Origin: Alitta virens
Lineage: Eukaryota; Annelida; Polychaeta; Phyllodocida; Nereididae
NCBI GenBank assembly: GCA_932294295.1
Contig: OW028576.1
Location: 25,613,227 to 25,677,226 of the forward strand
DNA: 64,000 nt
Direction of reading: 5' to 3'
The notes below the pieces were generated by a model. The model ran no database searches. It was not told the origin of the DNA and saw nothing but the letters and a program-made list of their open reading frames with translations. Both the position numbers and the translations under genes were made by a program. This document shows, in pieces, positions 1-8,377 of the stretch (position 1 is the first letter of the stretch; each line of letters starts with the position of its first letter).

Positions 1-115
1 GGGCTAGCTTGGAATTGGCTGGTGCCCTCAGACTAACCCTAAAATGTCACGTTTTCACTGTCCTCACAGTAGGTGAAGGCTATTTAGAAACTGTTCAGCA
101 GTTTCAGTTTTCTAG

Positions 116-148
116 TTATTATTATTATTCTTATTATTATTATTATTA
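116..148 (+). repeat. TTA microsatellite inside the unit (copy 1 coordinates)
   Basis: Four TTA units, one TTC interruption, then six TTA units, followed by TTTACAGG. It recurs in every copy at the same offset. The only length change seen is in copy 4 (five units in the second half). The fixed TTC interruption in all copies points to descent from a single recent master unit. Confidence 0.95.
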
Positions 149-205
149 TTTACAGGCAAAATTTTAGAGTTGGAGGACCAAACTTTACCACAAGGTACCC
201 TAGGA

Positions 206-266
206 TGACCTTATTACTTTGACCTAGTTTGAGTGACCTTGACCTATTTTTCAAGGTCACAGGTCA
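206..266 (+). promoter_or_regulatory. Half-site cluster A: DR8 series, DR0, ER8 and DR1 nuclear-receptor-like motifs
   Basis: Six exact half-sites lie within 61 bp. TGACCT occurs at 206-211, 220-225, 234-239 and 240-245; AGGTCA occurs at 254-259 and 261-266. The first three have a 14-bp period (DR8). 234-245 is a DR0, TGACCTTGACCT. 240-259 is an everted repeat with 8-bp spacing. AGGTCACAGGTCA at 254-266 is a perfect DR1. TCAAGGTCA at 251-259 matches the extended monomer site known for FTZ-F1/SF-1 and ERR-type receptors. Known: DR1 is bound by RXR partners, HNF4 and COUP-TF classes. Inferred: any binding here. Repeats in every readable copy; copy 31 lacks one half-site and the copy 27 gap hides part. 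Confidence 0.6.
233..260 (+). repeat. Perfect 10-bp inverted repeat (hairpin) in cluster A
   Basis: GTGACCTTGA at 233-242 is the exact reverse complement of TCAAGGTCAC at 251-260, with an 8-nt spacer. The structure comes from the half-sites themselves. It is destroyed in copy 31 by the 8-bp deletion. The left contig flank at the gap in copy 27 ends inside its right arm. Confidence 0.85.
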
Positions 267-400
267 CCTTTAGTACAAAATTTTAAGAACTTAAAATTGG
301 CATATCCTCTAAACCAGTGCAGTTAAATACTAATGGTCTTGGATCTTGTGATTAAATATGTTTTAAAGTGTTTTGACATTACATAATTGTGAATCACTCA

Positions 401-416
401 TGCGGAACATACCGCA
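401..416 (+). repeat. Small inverted repeat TGCGG/CCGCA
   Basis: TGCGG (401-405) and CCGCA (412-416) flank the 6-nt spacer AACATA. Outward extension would be CAT against ATG but for one missing T on the left. In copy 29 an extra T completes an 8-bp perfect arm (47315-47322 with 47329-47336). Confidence 0.7.
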
Positions 417-499
417 ATGCAACATGGAGCAGTTTTCAGTCTAGATTCGACTTGGCCAAAACCGGAAGTTGTAAGAAGCCAATGATGGTGCTAAAAGTT

Positions 500-515
500 G
501 CCCCTTACTCGGGGC
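500..515 (+). repeat. Small inverted repeat GCCCC/GGGGC
   Basis: GCCCC (500-504) and GGGGC (511-515) flank TTACTC. It is a 5-bp stem with a 6-nt loop. No poly-T follows on either strand, so it is not a terminator candidate. It recurs in every copy except copy 27, where it falls in the gap. Confidence 0.6.
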
Positions 516-695
516 CAGTGCAGTGTGAAAGATGAAGATGATGTCATTAATGGTTTTTGAAATATTGAGTTTTTCACATTTTTGAATTATGAAAAATAGG
601 TACCCATGTCCATTTCACCATGAAATATTGGTTTTAGGTTATAACATGCTATAGTAAACTACCCCAAACATGTACCCAAAACCCCCAAATCAAGT

Positions 696-739
696 GTCAA
701 ATTTGACCTTGAAGGTCATTTTCAAGGTCATTTTGACCT
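696..739 (+). promoter_or_regulatory. Half-site cluster B: ER3, DR6 and IR3
   Basis: Half-sites TGACCT (704-709), AGGTCA (713-718), AGGTCA (725-730) and TGACCT (734-739). The first pair is an everted repeat with 3-bp spacing, the middle pair a DR6, and the last pair an inverted repeat with 3-bp spacing. The block opens with the 12-bp palindrome GTCAAATTTGAC (696-707). The 11-mer AAGGTCATTTT occurs twice with a 12-bp period (712-722, 724-734). TGACCTTGA (704-712) and TCAAGGTCA (722-730) form a 9-bp inverted repeat. Motif geometry is seen directly; function is inferred. Confidence 0.6.
725..739 (+). promoter_or_regulatory. Perfect IR3, matching the oestrogen-response-element consensus
   Basis: AGGTCATTTTGACCT is AGGTCA, three bases, TGACCT. 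This is an exact match to the consensus palindrome bound by steroid-type receptors of the ER class. The left half-site also carries the TCA 5' extension favoured by ERR-like monomers. It recurs at the same offset in essentially every copy, and is intact in copy 14 despite the neighbouring insertion. Molluscs are known to have ER-like receptors that bind such elements. Whether this genome does, and whether the array is accessible, cannot be told from sequence. Confidence 0.6.
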
Positions 740-1033
740 TCGAAATGTGAAAAACAAGCAATTTTGACACTGCCACAAAAATACCTTAGAAGTAAGTGTT
801 TGAGCTGAAAGTTTTTTCTTTGGAAGACATTGACCAGTATTATAAGAATATGTACTCGGTTTTGACAGAAATTAATATGTTGATTTTTAAAAAATTCATA
901 AACTCGGACAACTGTTTTTTGAGTAAAAAAAATAGTGAAAATGGTCATTTTCACTGAGAAATATTCACTTTAGCCAAATGCCAAGCATGGGTGACCCCCT
1001 ACAATTCACATATGGGCTTTCAGAATCTGCTGT

Positions 1034-1078
1034 CAATTTTGACATTTGACCTAAATGTCAAGGTCAAATTTAAGGTCA
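1034..1078 (+). promoter_or_regulatory. Half-site cluster C: ER8 and DR6
   Basis: TGACCT (1047-1052), AGGTCA (1061-1066) and AGGTCA (1073-1078). The first two form an everted repeat with 8-bp spacing, the second ER8 of the unit. The last two are a DR6 like that of cluster B. TCAAGGTCA (1058-1066) is an extended half-site. TCAAGGTCAAATTT (1058-1071) is the exact reverse complement of 699-712 in cluster B. Copy 25 has two extra bases between the last two half-sites. Confidence 0.55.
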
Positions 1079-1137
1079 AACAATCTATGAAAGTTGATAT
1101 TTTGAATTCTTGATTTTTTTTAAGATAGTAGAAATGC

Positions 1138-1163
1138 TTGGATATGGCTGATCTTTGGATATG
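1138..1163 (+). repeat. Short direct repeat TTGGATATG, period 17
   Basis: TTGGATATG at 1138-1146 recurs at 1155-1163. No function suggested; it may be a remnant of an older small tandem duplication. Confidence 0.7.
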
Positions 1164-1269
1164 ATGTTGCCCTAATACCCTACCAACAATCTGAAATGAA
1201 ATATACGTGTATAACATGTTTCTTATACTGATTCATACTGTTTAAATGACAAGAAATTGAATAATTTTG

Positions 1270-1438
1270 TCGGCGATTTCAACAATTTATTACTCGGCGA
1301 TGCCGCAACGTAGAAAGGCGGTTCTGGTGGTCGAACAACGGGCTGCTTCTCCTCTTTAAAACGGTACAAAGATTGTGTTCGTACGTCTTGCGGCTGCCGA
1401 GTAACGGCCGATTTACTTCGGGATGTTTGCTCGTCCGT
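1270..1438 (+). other. CpG-dense block of the unit
   Basis: A hand count gives about 19 CpG in this ~170-bp stretch, against about 10 in the preceding ~1,265 bp. The block starts with the 8-mer TCGGCGAT repeated at 1270-1277 and 1294-1301. The abrupt change in CpG content suggests a different origin from the AT-rich part, such as a captured exon or promoter fragment, or a segment that escaped methylation-driven CpG loss. It is present in every copy. Confidence 0.75.
1290..1404 (+). repeat. Interrupted inverted repeat of ~115 nt in the CpG block
   Basis: TTACTCGGCGATGCCGCAA (1290-1308) pairs with TTGCGGCTGCCGAGTAA (1388-1404) as a 9-bp stem, a 3-to-1 internal bulge, and a 7-bp stem. CGTA (1309-1312) can pair with TACG (1382-1385), and CGAACA (1332-1337) with TGTTCG (1376-1381). 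Transcribed from either strand it could fold into a long hairpin. It could be a structured RNA, a foldback-element relict, or chance. I found no match to tRNA, 5S rRNA or a hammerhead core. Confidence 0.5.
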
Positions 1439-1519
1439 TCAGGGTTAATGAGCACATGGCCTTGTTGGTAAACAAATTGGAGTCTTATGATGTTAAGGCA
1501 AGGAGAAAATAGTGAGGAA

Positions 1520-1548
1520 GGGTTTCGGGGGGCTGGCAGCAGGGTGGG
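1520..1548 (+). other. G-quadruplex candidate
   Basis: Four G-runs on the plus strand: GGG (1520-1522), six G (1527-1532), GGG (1542-1544) and GGG (1546-1548). Loops are 4, 9 and 1 nt, so it passes only if a loop longer than 7 is allowed. It is repeated in all full copies, and copy 24 has two extra bases in the long loop. Confidence 0.45.
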
Positions 1549-1676
1549 CGGTTGTGAAAAAATGGTAGATAATTTGTGGCGGGGTTGCCCGGTGGCGAGA
1601 GGCTGGCTGTCAATCTGTGATTTGTTTTGGTGGGATGCTGCGGGACTGCTGTGGCCTTGCAAATGGTAGCTGTGAT

Positions 1677-3352
1677 GGGCTAGCTTGGAATTGGCTGGTG
1701 CCCTCAGACTAACCCTAAAATGTCACGTTTTCACTGTCCTCACAGTAGGTGAAGGCTATTTAGAAACTGTTCAGCAGTTTCAGTTTTCTAGTTATTATTA
1801 TTATTCTTATTATTATTATTATTATTTACAGGCAAAATTTTAGAGTTGGAGGACCAAACTTTACCACAAGGTACCCTAGGATGACCTTATTACTTTGACC
1901 TAGTTTGAGTGACCTTGACCTATTTTTCAAGGTCACAGGTCACCTTTAGTACAAAATTTTAAGAACTTAAAATTGGCATATCCTCTAAACCAGTGCAGTT
2001 AAATACTAATGGTCTTGGATCTTGTGATTAAATATGTTTTAAAGTGTTTTGACATTACATAATTGTGAATCACTCATGCGGAACATACCGCAATGCAACA
2101 TGGAGCAGTTTTCAGTCTAGATTCGACTTGGCCAAAACCGGAAGTTGTAAGAAGCCAATGATGGTGCTAAAAGTTGCCCCTTACTCGGGGCCAGTGCAGT
2201 GTGAAAGATGAAGATGATGTCATTAATGGTTTTTGAAATATTGAGTTTTTCACATTTTTGAATTATGAAAAATAGGTACCCATGTCCATTTCACCATGAA
2301 ATATTGGTTTTAGGTTATAACATGCTATAGTAAACTACCCCAAACATGTACCCAAAACCCCCAAATCAAGTGTCAAATTTGACCTTGAAGGTCATTTTCA
2401 AGGTCATTTTGACCTTCGAAATGTGAAAAACAAGCAATTTTGACACTGCCACAAAAATACCTTAGAAGTAAGTGTTTGAGCTGAAAGTTTTTTCTTTGGA
2501 AGACATTGACCAGTATTATAAGAATATGTACTCGGTTTTGACAGAAATTAATATGTTGATTTTTAAAAAATTCATAAACTCGGACAACTGTTTTTTGAGT
2601 AAAAAAAATAGTGAAAATGGTCATTTTCACTGAGAAATATTCACTTTAGCCAAATGCCAAGCATGGGTGACCCCCTACAATTCACATATGGGCTTTCAGA
2701 ATCTGCTGTCAATTTTGACATTTGACCTAAATGTCAAGGTCAAATTTAAGGTCAAACAATCTATGAAAGTTGATATTTTGAATTCTTGATTTTTTTTAAG
2801 ATAGTAGAAATGCTTGGATATGGCTGATCTTTGGATATGATGTTGCCCTAATACCCTACCAACAATCTGAAATGAAATATACGTGTATAACATGTTTCTT
2901 ATACTGATTCATACTGTTTAAATGACAAGAAATTGAATAATTTTGTCGGCGATTTCAACAATTTATTACTCGGCGATGCCGCAACGTAGAAAGGCGGTTC
3001 TGGTGGTCGAACAACGGGCTGCTTCTCCTCTTTAAAACGGTACAAAGATTGTGTTCGTACGTCTTGCGGCTGCCGAGTAACGGCCGATTTACTTCGGGAT
3101 GTTTGCTCGTCCGTTCAGGGTTAATGAGCACATGGCCTTGTTGGTAAACAAATTGGAGTCTTATGATGTTAAGGCAAGGAGAAAATAGTGAGGAAGGGTT
3201 TCGGGGGGCTGGCAGCAGGGTGGGCGGTTGTGAAAAAATGGTAGATAATTTGTGGCGGGGTTGCCCGGTGGCGAGAGGCTGGCTGTCAATCTGTGATTTG
3301 TTTTGGTGGGATGCTGCGGGACTGCTGTGGCCTTGCAAATGGTAGCTGTGAT
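1677..3352 (+). repeat. Repeat copy 2 (1,676 bp)
   Basis: Same length and landmarks as copy 1; no difference noticed. Confidence 0.98.
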
Positions 3353-5028
3353 GGGCTAGCTTGGAATTGGCTGGTGCCCTCAGACTAACCCTAAAATGTC
3401 ACGTTTTCACTGTCCTCACAGTAGGTGAAGGCTATTTAGAAACTGTTCAGCAGTTTCAGTTTTCTAGTTATTATTATTATTCTTATTATTATTATTATTA
3501 TTTACAGGCAAAATTTTAGAGTTGGAGGACCAAACTTTACCACAAGGTACCCTAGGATGACCTTATTACTTTGACCTAGTTTGAGTGACCTTGACCTATT
3601 TTTCAAGGTCACAGGTCACCTTTAGTACAAAATTTTAAGAACTTAAAATTGGCATATCCTCTAAACCAGTGCAGTTAAATACTAATGGTCTTGGATCTTG
3701 TGATTAAATATGTTTTAAAGTGTTTTGACATTACATAATTGTGAATCACTCATGCGGAACATACCGCAATGCAACATGGAGCAGTTTTCAGTCTAGATTC
3801 GACTTGGCCAAAACCGGAAGTTGTAAGAAGCCAATGATGGTGCTAAAAGTTGCCCCTTACTCGGGGCCAGTGCAGTGTGAAAGATGAAGATGATGTCATT
3901 AATGGTTTTTGAAATATTGAGTTTTTCACATTTTTGAATTATGAAAAATAGGTACCCATGTCCATTTCACCATGAAATATTGGTTTTAGGTTATAACATG
4001 CTATAGTAAACTACCCCAAACATGTACCCAAAACCCCCAAATCAAGTGTCAAATTTGACCTTGAAGGTCATTTTCAAGGTCATTTTGACCTTCGAAATGT
4101 GAAAAACAAGCAATTTTGACACTGCCACAAAAATACCTTAGAAGTAAGTGTTTGAGCTGAAAGTTTTTTCTTTGGAAGACATTGACCAGTATTATAAGAA
4201 TATGTACTCGGTTTTGACAGAAATTAATATGTTGATTTTTAAAAAATTCATAAACTCGGACAACTGTTTTTTGAGTAAAAAAAATAGTGAAAATGGTCAT
4301 TTTCACTGAGAAATATTCACTTTAGCCAAATGCCAAGCATGGGTGACCCCCTACAATTCACATATGGGCTTTCAGAATCTGCTGTCAATTTTGACATTTG
4401 ACCTAAATGTCAAGGTCAAATTTAAGGTCAAACAATCTATGAAAGTTGATATTTTGAATTCTTGATTTTTTTTAAGATAGTAGAAATGCTTGGATATGGC
4501 TGATCTTTGGATATGATGTTGCCCTAATACCCTACCAACAATCTGAAATGAAATATACGTGTATAACATGTTTCTTATACTGATTCATACTGTTTAAATG
4601 ACAAGAAATTGAATAATTTTGTCGGCGATTTCAACAATTTATTACTCGGCGATGCCGCAACGTAGAAAGGCGGTTCTGGTGGTCGAACAACGGGCTGCTT
4701 CTCCTCTTTAAAACGGTACAAAGATTGTGTTCGTACGTCTTGCGGCTGCCGAGTAACGGCCGATTTACTTCGGGATGTTTGCTCGTCCGTTCAGGGTTAA
4801 TGAGCACATGGCCTTGTTGGTAAACAAATTGGAGTCTTATGATGTTAAGGCAAGGAGAAAATAGTGAGGAAGGGTTTCGGGGGGCTGGCAGCAGGGTGGG
4901 CGGTTGTGAAAAAATGGTAGATAATTTGTGGCGGGGTTGCCCGGTGGCGAGAGGCTGGCTGTCAATCTGTGATTTGTTTTGGTGGGATGCTGCGGGACTG
5001 CTGTGGCCTTGCAAATGGTAGCTGTGAT
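3353..5028 (+). repeat. Repeat copy 3 (1,676 bp)
   Basis: Same length and landmarks as copy 1; no difference noticed. Confidence 0.98.
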
Positions 5029-6701
5029 GGGCTAGCTTGGAATTGGCTGGTGCCCTCAGACTAACCCTAAAATGTCACGTTTTCACTGTCCTCACAGTAG
5101 GTGAAGGCTATTTAGAAACTGTTCAGCAGTTTCAGTTTTCTAGTTATTATTATTATTCTTATTATTATTATTATTTACAGGCAAAATTTTAGAGTTGGAG
5201 GACCAAACTTTACCACAAGGTACCCTAGGATGACCTTATTACTTTGACCTAGTTTGAGTGACCTTGACCTATTTTTCAAGGTCACAGGTCACCTTTAGTA
5301 CAAAATTTTAAGAACTTAAAATTGGCATATCCTCTAAACCAGTGCAGTTAAATACTAATGGTCTTGGATCTTGTGATTAAATATGTTTTAAAGTGTTTTG
5401 ACATTACATAATTGTGAATCACTCATGCGGAACATACCGCAATGCAACATGGAGCAGTTTTCAGTCTAGATTCGACTTGGCCAAAACCGGAAGTTGTAAG
5501 AAGCCAATGATGGTGCTAAAAGTTGCCCCTTACTCGGGGCCAGTGCAGTGTGAAAGATGAAGATGATGTCATTAATGGTTTTTGAAATATTGAGTTTTTC
5601 ACATTTTTGAATTATGAAAAATAGGTACCCATGTCCATTTCACCATGAAATATTGGTTTTAGGTTATAACATGCTATAGTAAACTACCCCAAACATGTAC
5701 CCAAAACCCCCAAATCAAGTGTCAAATTTGACCTTGAAGGTCATTTTCAAGGTCATTTTGACCTTCGAAATGTGAAAAACAAGCAATTTTGACACTGCCA
5801 CAAAAATACCTTAGAAGTAAGTGTTTGAGCTGAAAGTTTTTTCTTTGGAAGACATTGACCAGTATTATAAGAATATGTACTCGGTTTTGACAGAAATTAA
5901 TATGTTGATTTTTAAAAAATTCATAAACTCGGACAACTGTTTTTTGAGTAAAAAAAATAGTGAAAATGGTCATTTTCACTGAGAAATATTCACTTTAGCC
6001 AAATGCCAAGCATGGGTGACCCCCTACAATTCACATATGGGCTTTCAGAATCTGCTGTCAATTTTGACATTTGACCTAAATGTCAAGGTCAAATTTAAGG
6101 TCAAACAATCTATGAAAGTTGATATTTTGAATTCTTGATTTTTTTTAAGATAGTAGAAATGCTTGGATATGGCTGATCTTTGGATATGATGTTGCCCTAA
6201 TACCCTACCAACAATCTGAAATGAAATATACGTGTATAACATGTTTCTTATACTGATTCATACTGTTTAAATGACAAGAAATTGAATAATTTTGTCGGCG
6301 ATTTCAACAATTTATTACTCGGCGATGCCGCAACGTAGAAAGGCGGTTCTGGTGGTCGAACAACGGGCTGCTTCTCCTCTTTAAAACGGTACAAAGATTG
6401 TGTTCGTACGTCTTGCGGCTGCCGAGTAACGGCCGATTTACTTCGGGATGTTTGCTCGTCCGTTCAGGGTTAATGAGCACATGGCCTTGTTGGTAAACAA
6501 ATTGGAGTCTTATGATGTTAAGGCAAGGAGAAAATAGTGAGGAAGGGTTTCGGGGGGCTGGCAGCAGGGTGGGCGGTTGTGAAAAAATGGTAGATAATTT
6601 GTGGCGGGGTTGCCCGGTGGCGAGAGGCTGGCTGTCAATCTGTGATTTGTTTTGGTGGGATGCTGCGGGACTGCTGTGGCCTTGCAAATGGTAGCTGTGA
6701 T
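5029..6701 (+). repeat. Repeat copy 4 (1,673 bp, one TTA lost)
   Basis: Three bases shorter than the reference. The second half of the TTA tract (about 5159-5173) has five TTA units instead of six, a typical microsatellite slippage. Otherwise it matches copy 1. Confidence 0.97.
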
Positions 6702-8377
6702 GGGCTAGCTTGGAATTGGCTGGTGCCCTCAGACTAACCCTAAAATGTCACGTTTTCACTGTCCTCACAGTAGGTGAAGGCTATTTAGAAACTGTTCAGC
6801 AGTTTCAGTTTTCTAGTTATTATTATTATTCTTATTATTATTATTATTATTTACAGGCAAAATTTTAGAGTTGGAGGACCAAACTTTACCACAAGGTACC
6901 CTAGGATGACCTTATTACTTTGACCTAGTTTGAGTGACCTTGACCTATTTTTCAAGGTCACAGGTCACCTTTAGTACAAAATTTTAAGAACTTAAAATTG
7001 GCATATCCTCTAAACCAGTGCAGTTAAATACTAATGGTCTTGGATCTTGTGATTAAATATGTTTTAAAGTGTTTTGACATTACATAATTGTGAATCACTC
7101 ATGCGGAACATACCGCAATGCAACATGGAGCAGTTTTCAGTCTAGATTCGACTTGGCCAAAACCGGAAGTTGTAAGAAGCCAATGATGGTGCTAAAAGTT
7201 GCCCCTTACTCGGGGCCAGTGCAGTGTGAAAGATGAAGATGATGTCATTAATGGTTTTTGAAATATTGAGTTTTTCACATTTTTGAATTATGAAAAATAG
7301 GTACCCATGTCCATTTCACCATGAAATATTGGTTTTAGGTTATAACATGCTATAGTAAACTACCCCAAACATGTACCCAAAACCCCCAAATCAAGTGTCA
7401 AATTTGACCTTGAAGGTCATTTTCAAGGTCATTTTGACCTTCGAAATGTGAAAAACAAGCAATTTTGACACTGCCACAAAAATACCTTAGAAGTAAGTGT
7501 TTGAGCTGAAAGTTTTTTCTTTGGAAGACATTGACCAGTATTATAAGAATATGTACTCGGTTTTGACAGAAATTAATATGTTGATTTTTAAAAAATTCAT
7601 AAACTCGGACAACTGTTTTTTGAGTAAAAAAAATAGTGAAAATGGTCATTTTCACTGAGAAATATTCACTTTAGCCAAATGCCAAGCATGGGTGACCCCC
7701 TACAATTCACATATGGGCTTTCAGAATCTGCTGTCAATTTTGACATTTGACCTAAATGTCAAGGTCAAATTTAAGGTCAAACAATCTATGAAAGTTGATA
7801 TTTTGAATTCTTGATTTTTTTTAAGATAGTAGAAATGCTTGGATATGGCTGATCTTTGGATATGATGTTGCCCTAATACCCTACCAACAATCTGAAATGA
7901 AATATACGTGTATAACATGTTTCTTATACTGATTCATACTGTTTAAATGACAAGAAATTGAATAATTTTGTCGGCGATTTCAACAATTTATTACTCGGCG
8001 ATGCCGCAACGTAGAAAGGCGGTTCTGGTGGTCGAACAACGGGCTGCTTCTCCTCTTTAAAACGGTACAAAGATTGTGTTCGTACGTCTTGCGGCTGCCG
8101 AGTAACGGCCGATTTACTTCGGGATGTTTGCTCGTCCGTTCAGGGTTAATGAGCACATGGCCTTGTTGGTAAACAAATTGGAGTCTTATGATGTTAAGGC
8201 AAGGAGAAAATAGTGAGGAAGGGTTTCGGGGGGCTGGCAGCAGGGTGGGCGGTTGTGAAAAAATGGTAGATAATTTGTGGCGGGGTTGCCCGGTGGCGAG
8301 AGGCTGGCTGTCAATCTGTGATTTGTTTTGGTGGGATGCTGCGGGACTGCTGTGGCCTTGCAAATGGTAGCTGTGAT
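6702..8377 (+). repeat. Repeat copy 5 (1,676 bp)
   Basis: Same length and landmarks as copy 1; no difference noticed. Confidence 0.98.

Larger units (their letters stand above)
1223..1438 (-). other. Minus-strand coding-like open frame without a start codon (71 codons)
   Basis: On the minus strand a frame is open from just after a TGA (1439-1441) to a TAA (1223-1225). It has no ATG. Its C-terminal part reads like real protein in composition, with KEEKQPVVRPPEPPFYV followed by two serine-proline motifs (SPSNKLL and SPTKLF). That internal similarity comes from the repeated TCGGCGAT. It may be a remnant of an exon caught in the repeat. I do not recognise the family. Identity among copies is no evidence of selection, because the whole unit is homogenised. 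Confidence 0.2.
1279..1662 (-). other. Minus-strand 127-codon open frame, probably not a gene
   Basis: An ATG-started frame in the GC-richer part; it is the longest intact frame in the reference unit. The product is rich in Ser, Pro, Arg, Gln and Asn, with no signal peptide, membrane segment or motif that I recognise. It is broken in copies 9 and 15 (insertions in TTGCCCGGTGG) and copy 24, and altered in 18, 19, 21, 28, 29 and 31, so there is no sign of constraint. It overlaps the coding-like frame at 1223-1438. A short untranslated or spurious frame is the simplest reading. Confidence 0.2.
1..1676 (+). repeat. Repeat copy 1 (reference unit, 1,676 bp)
   Basis: This copy is the reference for all offsets. 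Offsets 1-~1265 are AT-rich and carry the TTA microsatellite and half-site clusters A, B and C. Offsets ~1266-1676 are richer in GC, with a CpG-dense block and a G-rich tract. Copies 2, 3, 5-8, 10-13, 16, 17, 26, 35, 36 and 38 have the same length and, as far as I can read, the same sequence. Confidence 0.98.

Noticed and set aside
31..42. Telomere-like string CTAACCCTAAA
   Set aside because: It occurs once per unit and is not tandem, so it is chance or at most a relict.
131..158. Intron 3' end (TTA-rich tract followed by TTTACAGG)
   Set aside because: The TTACAG resembles an acceptor, but the tract is a microsatellite and no coding frame follows.
697..1217. Minus-strand frames of 85 and 65 codons in the AT-rich part, repeated in most copies
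   Set aside because: They run through the half-site clusters, the products are low-complexity with no motif, and single-base indels break or change them in copies 14, 18, 20, 27, 30 and 31. Recurrence only reflects the tandem repeat.
1141..1240. Hammerhead ribozyme core, often found in satellites
   Set aside because: CTGATGA is absent on both strands; the nearest strings, CTGATCT and CTGATTC, do not fit, and no GAAA-containing partner helix could be placed.
1410..1610. CENP-B-box-like motif that would suggest a centromeric satellite
   Set aside because: TTCGGGATG and CCCGGTGGCGAG were compared with the box on both strands, and the fixed positions do not match. A centromeric role cannot be claimed from sequence.
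1487..1669. Plus-strand 60-codon frame in every copy
   Set aside because: Antisense shadow of the 127-codon frame, no recognisable domain, lost in copies 9, 15, 24, 29 and 31. Its Trp/Gly-rich composition follows from the G-rich DNA.
1..1676. rDNA, 5S, histone or tRNA gene cluster as the basis of the array
   Set aside because: No rRNA core, histone frame, or tRNA A/B-box pair is recognisable on either strand. GATTCGAC near 446-453 resembles part of a B box but lacks the rest.
1..1676. Unit length as a multiple of a nucleosome repeat (1,676 is close to 9 x 186 or 10 x 168)
   Set aside because: Several multiples fit about as well, so the agreement has no weight without chromatin data.
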